From NCBI GenBank assembly GCA_902573725.1, contig CACGLE010000007.1, forward strand, positions 1 through 47,298: a stretch of DNA of 47,298 nucleotides, given 5' to 3'. The position numbers and the translations under genes were made by a program. Source of the stretch: an uncultured SAR116 cluster alpha proteobacterium (GTDB lineage: Bacteria; Pseudomonadota; Alphaproteobacteria; Puniceispirillales; Puniceispirillaceae). A model generated the notes under the pieces. The model saw nothing but the letters and a program-made list of their open reading frames with translations. It was not told where the DNA came from and did no database searches. This document shows, one piece after another, positions 1 to 7,805 of the stretch (position 1 is its first letter; the number at the start of each line of letters is the position of its first letter).

Positions 1-295
1 CAACCATTAATTTGAGACCTAAAGAATGTACCGTCGATAAAAGCCTTTTAAAGTCATTTAAGGTTCCATATTCCGGAGCAATATCACAATAATCTGAGAC
101 ATCGTATCCAAAATCTTTTTGTGGTGATTTAAAAAATGGACTTATCCAAATGGCATCAACGCCCAAGTTTGCAATATAATCAAGACGAGATGTAATGCCA
201 TTAAGATCTCCAATACCATCTGCATTAGAGTCTTGAAAAGAGCGGGGATAAATTTGGTAGATTACCGCTGTTTCCCACCATTTAAGCTGAGACAT
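1..295 (-). CDS. aglA: Alpha-glucosidase, GH13 family (AglA-like), N-terminal part only
   Basis: Translating the minus strand from the ATG at 293-295 gives 98 open codons that run off the left edge. The protein begins [20 protein letters not shown] and continues with [27 protein letters not shown] and FGYDVSDY. These are the first conserved blocks of the GH13 (beta/alpha)8 barrel of oligo-1,6-/alpha-glucosidases. An AGGAGG ribosome site lies inside the last codons of aglG, seven bases before the ATG, so translation is probably coupled. In rhizobia aglA follows aglG and hydrolyses imported alpha-glucosides such as sucrose, maltose or trehalose in the cytoplasm. The catalytic Asp and Glu residues lie outside the window, so activity and exact substrate cannot be judged. 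Confidence 0.9.
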   Translation of the reverse strand, partial: MSQLKWWETAVIYQIYPRSFQDSNADGIGDLNGITSRLDYIANLGVDAIWISPFFKSPQKDFGYDVSDYCDIAPEYGTLNDFKRLLSTVHSLGLKLMV

Positions 296-298
296 TTA

Positions 299-1525
299 TT
301 AGCCTCCTTTTACCGAACCAGCAAGCAACCCACGAATAAAATATCGTTGCATAGCAAGAAACACTAAAACGGGGATTATCATTGAAATAACAGCTGACGC
401 ATTCAAAAGATGAAGCTGATCTCCAAAAGTACCTAACTGCTGCTCTAATAAAATTGGAAAAACACGTTCATCTGAGTTACTGGGACCAATATAAAGAGCT
501 ACTAAAAGGTCGTTCCATATCCATAAAAATTGAAAAATAGCGAAAGATGCTAGTGCGGGAACAGATAAAGGTATTATAATCTTGAGGAAAATTTGCATAT
601 GAGAAGCGCCATCTATCCTTGCACTCTCAAGCAGCTCTTTAGGAAGTCCAACTATATAATTTCGCAAAAGATAAATAGCAAGAGGTTGCCCAAATGCGGT
701 ATGAGTAATCCAAAGACTTGCAAAAGACTTTGAGGGAACAGAGCAACTATCTGTTATCTCGCAATCTGTAAGCAACTCTTGGAGCGCCATCATCCAAGTA
801 GCTATTCCATTAAATCCCTGCAAAATCGGTAAAAAAGCTAATTGGGTTGGGACGATCATCAATGTCACAACTGCAATGAATATCCAGTCTCTTCCTGGAA
901 ATTTCATCCATGCAAATGCATATGCAGCAAATGCTGCTATTGTTATAGGAATAATAGTAGCGGGTATCGTGACAATAAATGAGGAAATAAGGGCATTAGG
1001 CACATTTTCATTATCAATTAGGACCTCAACGTAAGCCTCCGGCGCAAATACGGGGTCCTGATTAATAAAAACATCTAATTTTTTTGGTTTTAGCTCAGAG
1101 TCCTGAGGGAAGGTCCATATAAAGTCTCCGTTTGTCTGAAAAATAAAATCACCACCCCTTACTTTCATGACTTCCCCAACAGGTACGAGTTTTTTTTGTA
1201 AAACAGTTTTTCCAGGATTATTAGGATCTGGCACACGGCCTTTAAACATAATGGACTCAACGCTACCGGAAACAGGAAACCACTCTTGCTCTTTATTTAT
1301 TCTTTTGAATATATTTCCGGTTAATTGGTCTGATTTTAACACTTCATTCTTGTCATGAGTGCTAAAACGATGCCCTAATATGGTTGGTGTAAATGAGGTC
1401 CAAAAACCAGAGGTTTTTGTAGCCATCTCAGAACGGAGCGAGGTGGCAACAAGCGCTATGAAAGGAACAACCCAAATTACCACTATTAAGCTCAGCACAA
1501 TATTACTCAAAGTTCGGTTTATCAT
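299..1525 (-). CDS. aglG: Alpha-glucoside ABC transporter permease AglG
   Basis: This is an inner-membrane permease of the MalG type, 408 aa. TM1 lies at about residues 8-28. About 145 mainly polar residues follow before the next membrane segment, predicted to be a periplasmic domain. Then comes the usual five-helix permease core. The EAA loop that docks the ATPase is visible as GLPKELLESARIDGASHMQI near residue 295. A second extracytoplasmic insertion (LLTDCEITDSCSV) carries two cysteines. The gene starts 13 bases after aglF and ends three bases before aglA, so all are probably one transcript. Its partner permease is AglF and the binding protein is AglE. No ATPase (AglK) gene is visible; in rhizobia it follows aglA and would lie beyond the left edge. 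Confidence 0.93.
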   Translation of the reverse strand: MINRTLSNIVLSLIVVIWVVPFIALVATSLRSEMATKTSGFWTSFTPTILGHRFSTHDKNEVLKSDQLTGNIFKRINKEQEWFPVSGSVESIMFKGRVPDPNNPGKTVLQKKLVPVGEVMKVRGGDFIFQTNGDFIWTFPQDSELKPKKLDVFINQDPVFAPEAYVEVLIDNENVPNALISSFIVTIPATIIPITIAAFAAYAFAWMKFPGRDWIFIAVVTLMIVPTQLAFLPILQGFNGIATWMMALQELLTDCEITDSCSVPSKSFASLWITHTAFGQPLAIYLLRNYIVGLPKELLESARIDGASHMQIFLKIIIPLSVPALASFAIFQFLWIWNDLLVALYIGPSNSDERVFPILLEQQLGTFGDQLHLLNASAVISMIIPVLVFLAMQRYFIRGLLAGSVKGG

Positions 1526-1538
1526 GGTGTCAATATCC

Positions 1539-2792
1539 TCAATTACCTAATTCTTTTTGCTCTTTTCTGAGCCGCCAAGCGTTGAATATCATGTGAGGTA
1601 TAACGGTTATCATTAACATAATCGCTATTGAAGCAAATAAATTATCTACTGCATCACCGCCAATTGACCAGGTATTTTTTGCCGCCTCCATCATTGTTGC
1701 AAGCAATAATTTATCATCATCATTTGCAGATAATGCGTATGGGATGTCAAAGACTTTAAGGACCTCTGTCACCATGTATGTCCAAACGACAACTACTGTA
1801 GAATAAATTTGTGGTAGTTTGATTTTAAAAAAAAGTTGCCATGGATTTGCTCCATCGATAATCGCGGCCTCTACCGTTTCCTTTGGAACTCCTCTTAGTG
1901 CCGCAGAAAAAATGACCATAGCAAAACCAGTCTTAATCCAAACCATAATCCACATCAAAAAGAAATTACCCCAAAATTTTAAATTATAAAGTGGTTCATT
2001 GTATGATGGAGGATGCCCGAGCAAAGATTTTAATAATCCAGTTTGATAAGAGGGAGTAAAACCATTTATAACTTGTTGAGCTTCGATGCCACCGCCAGCA
2101 AAAATATTTCTCCATATGACAGCAGCACCAACAAAAGAGATAGCCATGGGGACAAAAATAAATGTTTTTGCAACAACACCCCACTTCAATGAATCAGCCA
2201 ATACAGCAACTGCAAGCCCAAATATAATGCAAAATGTTGGCACAAGAATTAGCCACATTAAACTATTTCTCATTGCAAATCTAAATTGGATGTACCCTAA
2301 TGCTTTCGGATCCCATATGAATGAATAATTATTAGTTGTAAAATCTCCATTGGCCTCCTGAAATGAAATTCCCAGTGTTATAAAAGCGGGAACGACAAGG
2401 AATAAGGTGAGCAGGACAAGCGCTGGCCCAACAAAAATCCAGGGCTGAATGGCCTCTATAATAGCAGATTGGCGGCCGATGGACTTTTGCTCTCGTGCTC
2501 TAGCTAAACCACTATTAAGCCAATTAGTAATCCAAAAATATAAACACGAAATGCCAACAGCAATTAACACTGAGCGAACTGCAAAGCTAATTTTAGCAAA
2601 TCTTAATTCTACATCTATCGCTGCTAATGACCAATCTCGACTTTCACGCAACCATAATCCCAAATTGGAAAAAAGATTATCAAGTGGTGCAGTAAGAGAG
2701 TATGCGAAGATGGCTGTAATAGGCAATACACAGATAATCGTCAACAAAATAGCCAATCCGTTGCTGGCAACTATTTTCATAATTGGTCGCAT
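1539..2792 (-). CDS. aglF: Alpha-glucoside ABC transporter permease AglF
   Basis: This is the MalF-type inner-membrane permease of the same importer, 417 aa. An N-terminal segment of about 120 residues carries two hydrophobic stretches (about 8-30 and 72-92). It precedes the binding-protein-dependent permease domain, which begins near PWIFVGPALVLLTLFLVVPA. The EAA loop is GVPKETVEAAIIDGANPWQL, close to residue 310. It lies between aglE and aglG on the same strand, 79 bases after aglE (a gap filled by a hairpin) and 13 bases before aglG. The start used is ATG at 2792; an ATG four codons further in (2780) cannot be excluded because neither has a good ribosome site. Family assignment is firm; the substrate is inferred from the AglE match. 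Confidence 0.92.
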   Translation of the reverse strand: MRPIMKIVASNGLAILLTIICVLPITAIFAYSLTAPLDNLFSNLGLWLRESRDWSLAAIDVELRFAKISFAVRSVLIAVGISCLYFWITNWLNSGLARAREQKSIGRQSAIIEAIQPWIFVGPALVLLTLFLVVPAFITLGISFQEANGDFTTNNYSFIWDPKALGYIQFRFAMRNSLMWLILVPTFCIIFGLAVAVLADSLKWGVVAKTFIFVPMAISFVGAAVIWRNIFAGGGIEAQQVINGFTPSYQTGLLKSLLGHPPSYNEPLYNLKFWGNFFLMWIMVWIKTGFAMVIFSAALRGVPKETVEAAIIDGANPWQLFFKIKLPQIYSTVVVVWTYMVTEVLKVFDIPYALSANDDDKLLLATMMEAAKNTWSIGGDAVDNLFASIAIMLMITVIPHMIFNAWRLRKEQKELGN

Positions 2793-2818
2793 GTCTTAAT
2801 TACCTTGATTTAAAAATA

Positions 2819-2850
2819 ATTGGAGCACAGGAATAAACCCGTGCTCCAAT
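2819..2850 (-). promoter_or_regulatory. Intercistronic hairpin between aglE and aglF
   Basis: There is a perfect 10-bp inverted repeat, ATTGGAGCAC at 2819-2828 and GTGCTCCAAT at 2841-2850, with a 12-base loop. It lies just after the aglE stop codon and before the aglF start. No run of T follows it in the direction of transcription, which argues against a simple terminator. By analogy with malE-malF and other binding-protein operons, it may protect the 3' end of aglE mRNA so that binding protein is made in excess over permease. That role is inference. Confidence 0.7.
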
Positions 2851-2871
2851 GCTTAACAAAACTGGATGAAA

Positions 2872-4206
2872 TTACTTAATAGCATCCCAAGCTGCTTGTA
2901 TATTATCAGCAGTTGTTTGAGCGTCTTGGCCATTAGCAAACGCAGTCATTTCACTCCAAAATGCACCAGCTCCGATTGCGCCTGGCATTAAGTCTGAAGC
3001 ATCAAAACGAAAAGTTGTAGCATTCACCAAAATTTCGCCTTGTTTGCGAAGTAATGGAGTTGCATAGGCATCTAGACTTGCCCCTTTATGCGCAGTTAAA
3101 AGCACTCCTTGTTGCATCCAAGCTTCATGGGCTGAGGCTTCAGTTAGAAACTTGAAGAAAGCACGTGTAGCAGGCGAATCTTTAGTCATTGTGTAAAGAG
3201 TTCCTGCACCAAGAACAGGATTGCCTAAATTTTTAGACGCATAAGGTGGAAAGTAAAATGCATCTGCCTCACCATCTGCAACTTCTTGTCCTTTTTTCGG
3301 GAAAAATCCAGAGATAAAGGATGCTTGACGATGCATCATACAGCTTGGTGGAGATGTAAATAGACCTTTCGGAGCATCACCAAATGAAGTTGTCGCGACT
3401 GAAGATGCACCACCTGCAACATAATCGTCGTTTCTCGAAAACTTTCCAAAAACTTCCATCGCATTTATAACCTCTGGACTATTAAATGGTAATTCGTTTG
3501 AAACCCATTGGTCATATTTTGAAGGTGAAGCTGTTCTGAGCATAAGATCTTCCATCCAATCTGTCGCCGTCCAGCCAGTCGCGTTACCAGACTCGATGCC
3601 GATGCACCAAGGTGTGTTTCCATCAGCAACCATCTGGTCGGATAGCTCAATTAACTCTTCCATTGTTTTTGGAATTTCATAGCCATTATCTTCGAATTGT
3701 TCTGGAGAATACCAAACTAAAGACTTAAGGTCCATTTTATAGGCAAAACCATAAAAATTCTCTTTGCCGTTTGCATCAGCATAAGTTCCTAAGTCAACCC
3801 ACGAAGAGCCTGCCCCATAATTCTCGGCCATCCAATCAGCCATGTCATCACCAAGAGGAACTAAATGTCCTTCTTTTGCCATATCCGCTGCGAGACCAGG
3901 CTGCGGGAAAATAGCGATGTTTGGAGCATTGTTAGAACGTAAATCCGCAACAACCAACGCTGCAAAATCTCGAGAACCCGAATATTGAATAGTAGCACCT
4001 GTTGCTTTCTCAAAACAACTAAATGTTGCTTCAAGCATTTCTTGGTCGGTACCCAACATAGAACCCTGCATTGTGATAACCTCACCAGGAAAACTTCCTA
4101 AATCACCCAATTTTGATGGTGTATCGCAAACATCTGCATATGCAGACCCTGCTAACAAGAATGATGCAAAAGTGGCTGCACCAATCATATTACGAGTATA
4201 TTTCAT
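2872..4206 (-). CDS. aglE: Alpha-glucoside-binding periplasmic protein AglE
   Basis: This is a periplasmic solute-binding protein of the family-1 extracellular type, 444 aa. It opens with a clear signal peptide (MKYTRNMIGAATFASFLLAG, cleavage after SAYA). The body matches what I remember of rhizobial AglE throughout, for example PNIAIFPQPGLAADMA, DLKSLVWYSPEQFEDNGYE, PWCIGIESGNATGW, LGNPVLGAGTLYTMTKD and ATTFRFDASDLMP. The start is supported by a strong AGGAGG seven bases upstream of the ATG. It is the first gene of the agl operon. A hairpin sits in its leader and a second follows its stop codon. It delivers alpha-glucosides to AglF/AglG; the true ligand in this organism could differ, since ligand specificity cannot be read from the sequence by eye. 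Confidence 0.93.
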   Translation of the reverse strand: MKYTRNMIGAATFASFLLAGSAYADVCDTPSKLGDLGSFPGEVITMQGSMLGTDQEMLEATFSCFEKATGATIQYSGSRDFAALVVADLRSNNAPNIAIFPQPGLAADMAKEGHLVPLGDDMADWMAENYGAGSSWVDLGTYADANGKENFYGFAYKMDLKSLVWYSPEQFEDNGYEIPKTMEELIELSDQMVADGNTPWCIGIESGNATGWTATDWMEDLMLRTASPSKYDQWVSNELPFNSPEVINAMEVFGKFSRNDDYVAGGASSVATTSFGDAPKGLFTSPPSCMMHRQASFISGFFPKKGQEVADGEADAFYFPPYASKNLGNPVLGAGTLYTMTKDSPATRAFFKFLTEASAHEAWMQQGVLLTAHKGASLDAYATPLLRKQGEILVNATTFRFDASDLMPGAIGAGAFWSEMTAFANGQDAQTTADNIQAAWDAIK

Positions 4207-4224
4207 TTATTTCCTCCTAAAAAT

Positions 4225-4248
4225 TTTTGACCCATTAAAGGATCAAAA
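4225..4248 (-). promoter_or_regulatory. Leader hairpin just upstream of the aglE ribosome site
   Basis: TTTTGACCC at 4225-4233 and GGATCAAAA at 4240-4248 form an inverted repeat around a six-base ATTAAA loop. In the minus-strand RNA the single mismatch becomes a G-U pair, so nine pairs form. It ends about five bases before the AGGAGG of aglE. It could be an operator for a sugar regulator, or a 5' stem that stabilises the mRNA. No regulator gene is adjacent. Confidence 0.45.
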
Positions 4249-4465
4249 TTTGAAATACCAATCCCCTTAATGACCAAAACCTTACACATATTTTATTTAA
4301 ATACACAAGTAGCTAAAATGTATTTTAAAATTACCTGATTAAATTTCTCAACAAACAATCGACTTAATGATAAAAATGTTTTTAAAAAATTTATATAAAA
4401 CAGATAATTAATAAATGGAAAGGTAAGTTTTTTTAGATATATAAATTTTGATTTTTAATAGAAAA

Positions 4466-5356
4466 TTAAGGCACCTCGTGACCCATAGCAGTTTCATAAA
4501 TTCTAAACCAGCTTTGTTTGTCTAAATTTATGTCACATGCCTTAGAAAGAGTCCTGATTCGTGGTAGAGAGTTAGTGCCCATAACTGGCAAAATTTTGGC
4601 TGGGTGAGCAAGCAACCAGGCAATTGCGATAGCTGCCGGTGTAGTGTCGTAAATTTTTGAAATCTCTTTAAGGAGATCGATTAAAAATTTATTATCGCTA
4701 TCAAAGAGTTTTCCACCAGCCAATGGAGACCAAGCCATTACTGGCAATCGTTTTTCTTGCATGAATGCTAGATCACCATTTGTAAAACAATCATTCGACA
4801 TTATACTTATTTCAATCTGATTTGTTACGAGTTTTTTGTGCATAAATGATTGCAATAAAGAAAAATCATAGGGTTTAAAATTTGAGACCCCTACTTCTCT
4901 AACTTTTCCCTGCTCAACCAAACTATCTAACGTAAAACCAGTTTCTTCCGGATTCATAAAGGGATCTGGACGGTGTAGTAAAAGTAAGTCGATATAATCT
5001 ATATTCATCAGCTTCAAAGATTGCTCAACTGATTGGTTAATATGTTCTTTCGAAGTATCATAATATTTAACTGGTGATTTCTTAAATCTGCCAACCGGAG
5101 CAATAATTCCACATTTAGTTACGATTTCGAGCTTATCTCTATAACCGGATTCTTTTAAGGATACTCCTAATAATTTCTCTGCTTCATACCCACCGTAAAT
5201 ATCAGCCTGGTCTATAGTTGTGATTTGCTGTTCAAGACAAGCCTCTAATTTTTTTGTTATGTGCGACGAGCTTGTATCCTTATCATCTGTTAATCGCCAC
5301 ATTCCATAAATAATTCGAGATAAGGAAACATTTTCGCTTACTTTTATTCGTTCCAT
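4466..5356 (-). CDS. Aldo-keto reductase, YdhF-like
   Basis: This is a cytoplasmic NAD(P)H-dependent aldo-keto reductase, 296 aa from the ATG at 5356. The catalytic tetrad is visible: D49 and Y54 in TIDQADIYGGY, K81 in IVTKCGI, and H128 in LLLLHRPDP. The HRPDP block and the end SWFRIYETAMGHEVP closely resemble E. coli YdhF. A TTG 24 bases upstream keeps the frame open, but the ATG sits one base after the stop of the monooxygenase gene (TAAAATG), which suggests reinitiation. Coupling to an SsuD-type monooxygenase is notable. In the sulfo-SMO pathway an aldo-keto reductase (SmoB) reduces the 6-oxoglucose released by SQ monooxygenase. That function is inference here; another carbonyl substrate is possible. 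Confidence 0.85.
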   Translation of the reverse strand: MERIKVSENVSLSRIIYGMWRLTDDKDTSSSHITKKLEACLEQQITTIDQADIYGGYEAEKLLGVSLKESGYRDKLEIVTKCGIIAPVGRFKKSPVKYYDTSKEHINQSVEQSLKLMNIDYIDLLLLHRPDPFMNPEETGFTLDSLVEQGKVREVGVSNFKPYDFSLLQSFMHKKLVTNQIEISIMSNDCFTNGDLAFMQEKRLPVMAWSPLAGGKLFDSDNKFLIDLLKEISKIYDTTPAAIAIAWLLAHPAKILPVMGTNSLPRIRTLSKACDINLDKQSWFRIYETAMGHEVP

Positions 5357-5357
5357 T

Positions 5358-6515
5358 TTAGTATCTGTCTCCAGCTGCAAGCGGTGTTAACGGTGAGGAA
5401 TCAGGCACTCTCCCATAAAGATGGGGTAATGAGCAAGTATTCAAATTACTAATTACTTTTTTTCCAAAATGTTTGCACTCATCTATATGTGGATAACCAG
5501 ATAGAATGAATGCTCTAATGCCCATTTTTTGATATGATTCGAGTTCGGATAGCACTTGGTCAGTTGATCCAACAAGAGCTGCCCCACATCCAGAGCGGGC
5601 TCTGCCAACCCCAGTCCACAAATTCGGTTCTATGTACCCATAACGGTCTGCATTCTCACGATTTTTTGTCTGATTAGCCACTCCTAAAGAAGTGCTATCT
5701 AATGCACGTCCTCTTATTTCACTTCCTTTTCCATCGTCAAGTTTTGAGACTAGGCTCTCTGCGTATTCCCTTGCTTCTCTTTCTGTGTCTCTTACTATTA
5801 CATGAACGCGCAATCCATAGTCTAAAGTCCGGTTATGCTCTTCTGCCAAATTTGATACTGTCTTCATTCTATGTGCTAGCATCTCCTTTGTTTCAGGCCA
5901 CATAAGATATATGTCACAAAACTCAGCACATAGAGCTAAAGCAGATGGAGAATAACCTCCGAAGTATAATAATGGTCCACCGTTTTGCTGATATGGTTTT
6001 GCTGGATCCGTAGTTATATTTTCAAATTGATAAATGTTACCTTTAAAATTAATTTTATCTTGAGTCCAAGCTTGCTTTAAAATCTGTACAACTTCTTTAG
6101 AACGCTGATATCGGTAAGCGCTATCTTCTATTTGACCAGGAAAATCAGAAGAGATGATATTTACTGTCAAGCGCCCTTCAAGCATATGGTCCAATGTAGC
6201 AAGCGTTCTCGCTAACATAATCGGTTGCATCTCTCCACATCTCACTGCAGCGAGTAAATTTATTTTTGAAGTTATAGGTGCACAGCCGGCAACAAAAGTT
6301 AGAGTATCCTGGCCAACTTGATAAGAGGACGGACACAAAATATTTCGGAACCCTTGTTGCTCTGCAGTTTTTACAATCTCGGAGCAGTGCTGCCAAGATG
6401 ACTTCAGAGAGGTATCAGGCACTCCGAGATAGGCATAATCATCTGAACATAATGCTGAAAACCACGATACCTCTACCGCATTTGATTCCTGTGAAGTAAC
6501 TTGAACTACAGTCAT
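5358..6515 (-). CDS. SsuD-family FMNH2-dependent (sulfonate) monooxygenase
   Basis: This is an LLM-class flavin monooxygenase of the alkanesulfonate monooxygenase branch, 385 aa. It matches SsuD along its length: LARTLATLDHMLEGRL, PLLYFGGYSPSALALCAEFC, DIYLMWPETKEML, YGLRVHVIVRDT, NLWTGVGRARSGCGAALVG and FILSGYPHIDE. Members use reduced FMN and O2 to cleave a C-S bond and release sulfite. The ATG at 6515 is preferred over 6542 because GGAG lies five bases before it. No flavin reductase gene is nearby, so FMNH2 must come from elsewhere. Its coupling to an aldo-keto reductase and position beside a sugar importer favour a sulfosugar such as sulfoquinovose (SmoC-like), but simple alkanesulfonates remain possible. 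Confidence 0.88.
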   Translation of the reverse strand: MTVVQVTSQESNAVEVSWFSALCSDDYAYLGVPDTSLKSSWQHCSEIVKTAEQQGFRNILCPSSYQVGQDTLTFVAGCAPITSKINLLAAVRCGEMQPIMLARTLATLDHMLEGRLTVNIISSDFPGQIEDSAYRYQRSKEVVQILKQAWTQDKINFKGNIYQFENITTDPAKPYQQNGGPLLYFGGYSPSALALCAEFCDIYLMWPETKEMLAHRMKTVSNLAEEHNRTLDYGLRVHVIVRDTEREAREYAESLVSKLDDGKGSEIRGRALDSTSLGVANQTKNRENADRYGYIEPNLWTGVGRARSGCGAALVGSTDQVLSELESYQKMGIRAFILSGYPHIDECKHFGKKVISNLNTCSLPHLYGRVPDSSPLTPLAAGDRY

Positions 6516-6537
6516 TTTTTCTCCAAAAGTTTTATGT

Positions 6538-6551
6538 ATCATTATAATGAT
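6538..6551. promoter_or_regulatory. 14-bp perfect palindrome in a divergent promoter region
   Basis: ATCATTATAATGAT is its own reverse complement. It lies 22 bases upstream of the monooxygenase start and 128 bases upstream of the Gfo/Idh/MocA start, in the only non-coding gap between these divergent genes. It is a candidate operator that could also contain a -10 element (TATAAT). In an AT-rich background a palindrome of this length could arise by chance. Confidence 0.35.
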
Positions 6552-6679
6552 GACTGCGAAAATAAAAAAGCCTATGAGAAACGCTTAGGATCTGTTTTAA
6601 ACTCTATTATATTTCAAAAAAATTTTTAAATTGGTTAATTTAATTGCAAATAAACTCACAACTGTAAAGGTACTTTTTA

Positions 6680-7783
6680 GTGGCTAAAAAATTGAATTAT
6701 GGGTTTGTCGGTTGCGGTATGATGGGCCAGGAACACATTAAAAATATTAATTTGATTAAAGGGTCTAATGTTGCCGGGATCTTTGAACCAGATAAGAAAA
6801 TGAGAGAAAAAGCCTCTATTGTCGCTCCAAACGCGTCCCATGTCGAATCCATTCAGGGATTATTAGGAATGAAATCTTTAGATTGCTTGTTAATTGCATC
6901 ACCTAACAACTTACACCTAGAACAGTTTGAAGAAATAGCCGCAACTCATCCAATACCCTTGATGATTGAAAAACCACTATTCACAAATCCCGAAGATGAC
7001 AAACGTATCTCCAAACTTATATTAACCTATCCTGAACCAGTATGGGTTGCTATGGAATATAGATACATGCCCCCTATAGCGTATCTTTTAGAGCAAGTAG
7101 AACAAGTCACAGATGGTGTCTCCATGGTATCTATTAAGGAACATCGGTTTCCGTTCTTAACTAAAGTGAATAATTGGAACAGATTTAACAAAAATTCTGG
7201 TGGAACATTTGTTGAAAAATGCTGCCATTTTTTTGATTTAATGCGGCTCATTACGAAAAGCGAAGCAAAGAAAGTAATGGCTTTCAGTGGTCAAGCTGTC
7301 AATCATAAAGATGAAAAATATGACGGCATGACCCCTGATATAGATGACCATGGATATGTTATAATAGAATTTGAAAACGGAATTAAAGGTATGCTTGAAT
7401 TGTGTATGTTTGCTGAGGGCTCTCGATATCAAGAAGAGATTTCTGTTGTGGGCAAATCTGGAAAAATAGAAGCTTTAGTGCCTGGTCCAGGGCGTTTTTG
7501 GCAGCACAAAACTCAACCTCAACCAACACCGCAAGTTGTTATATCACCTCGCGAGGGAGAGCCAGTTCAATTTATAGATACTCCAGTAGATACAACTTTA
7601 TTGAATGTCGGAGACCATAACGGAGCAACTTATTTCCAACATGCAAATTTTGCAAAGATGCTCAAAGAACAAACTCAACCCGAGGTTAGCTTAAAAGACG
7701 GATATGCTGCAGTTAAAATAGCTCTTGCTGCACAAAAAAGTGCTACGACTGGAGAGACAGTAGATATGCAGCACTTTTTCTAA
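6680..7783 (+). CDS. Gfo/Idh/MocA-family NAD(P)-dependent oxidoreductase
   Basis: This is a 367-aa sugar oxidoreductase of the Gfo/Idh/MocA family. The Rossmann motif GFVGCGMMGQEH is at residues 8-19. The EKP motif is at 97-99 (lysine 98), EHRF begins at 154, and CCHFFD brings in H183 and D186; these are the usual nucleotide and active-site blocks. The start is a GTG nine bases after AAAGG. It faces the SsuD-type monooxygenase/aldo-keto reductase pair across a 164-base gap. Plausible roles are oxidation of a sugar or polyol or, because some members are NAD-using glycosidases (GH109, GH188), oxidative cleavage of sulfoquinovosides. The exact subfamily cannot be fixed by eye. Confidence 0.85.
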   Translation: MAKKLNYGFVGCGMMGQEHIKNINLIKGSNVAGIFEPDKKMREKASIVAPNASHVESIQGLLGMKSLDCLLIASPNNLHLEQFEEIAATHPIPLMIEKPLFTNPEDDKRISKLILTYPEPVWVAMEYRYMPPIAYLLEQVEQVTDGVSMVSIKEHRFPFLTKVNNWNRFNKNSGGTFVEKCCHFFDLMRLITKSEAKKVMAFSGQAVNHKDEKYDGMTPDIDDHGYVIIEFENGIKGMLELCMFAEGSRYQEEISVVGKSGKIEALVPGPGRFWQHKTQPQPTPQVVISPREGEPVQFIDTPVDTTLLNVGDHNGATYFQHANFAKMLKEQTQPEVSLKDGYAAVKIALAAQKSATTGETVDMQHFF

Positions 7784-7805
7784 CTTTATCTATTTGTCTA
7801 CCTTT

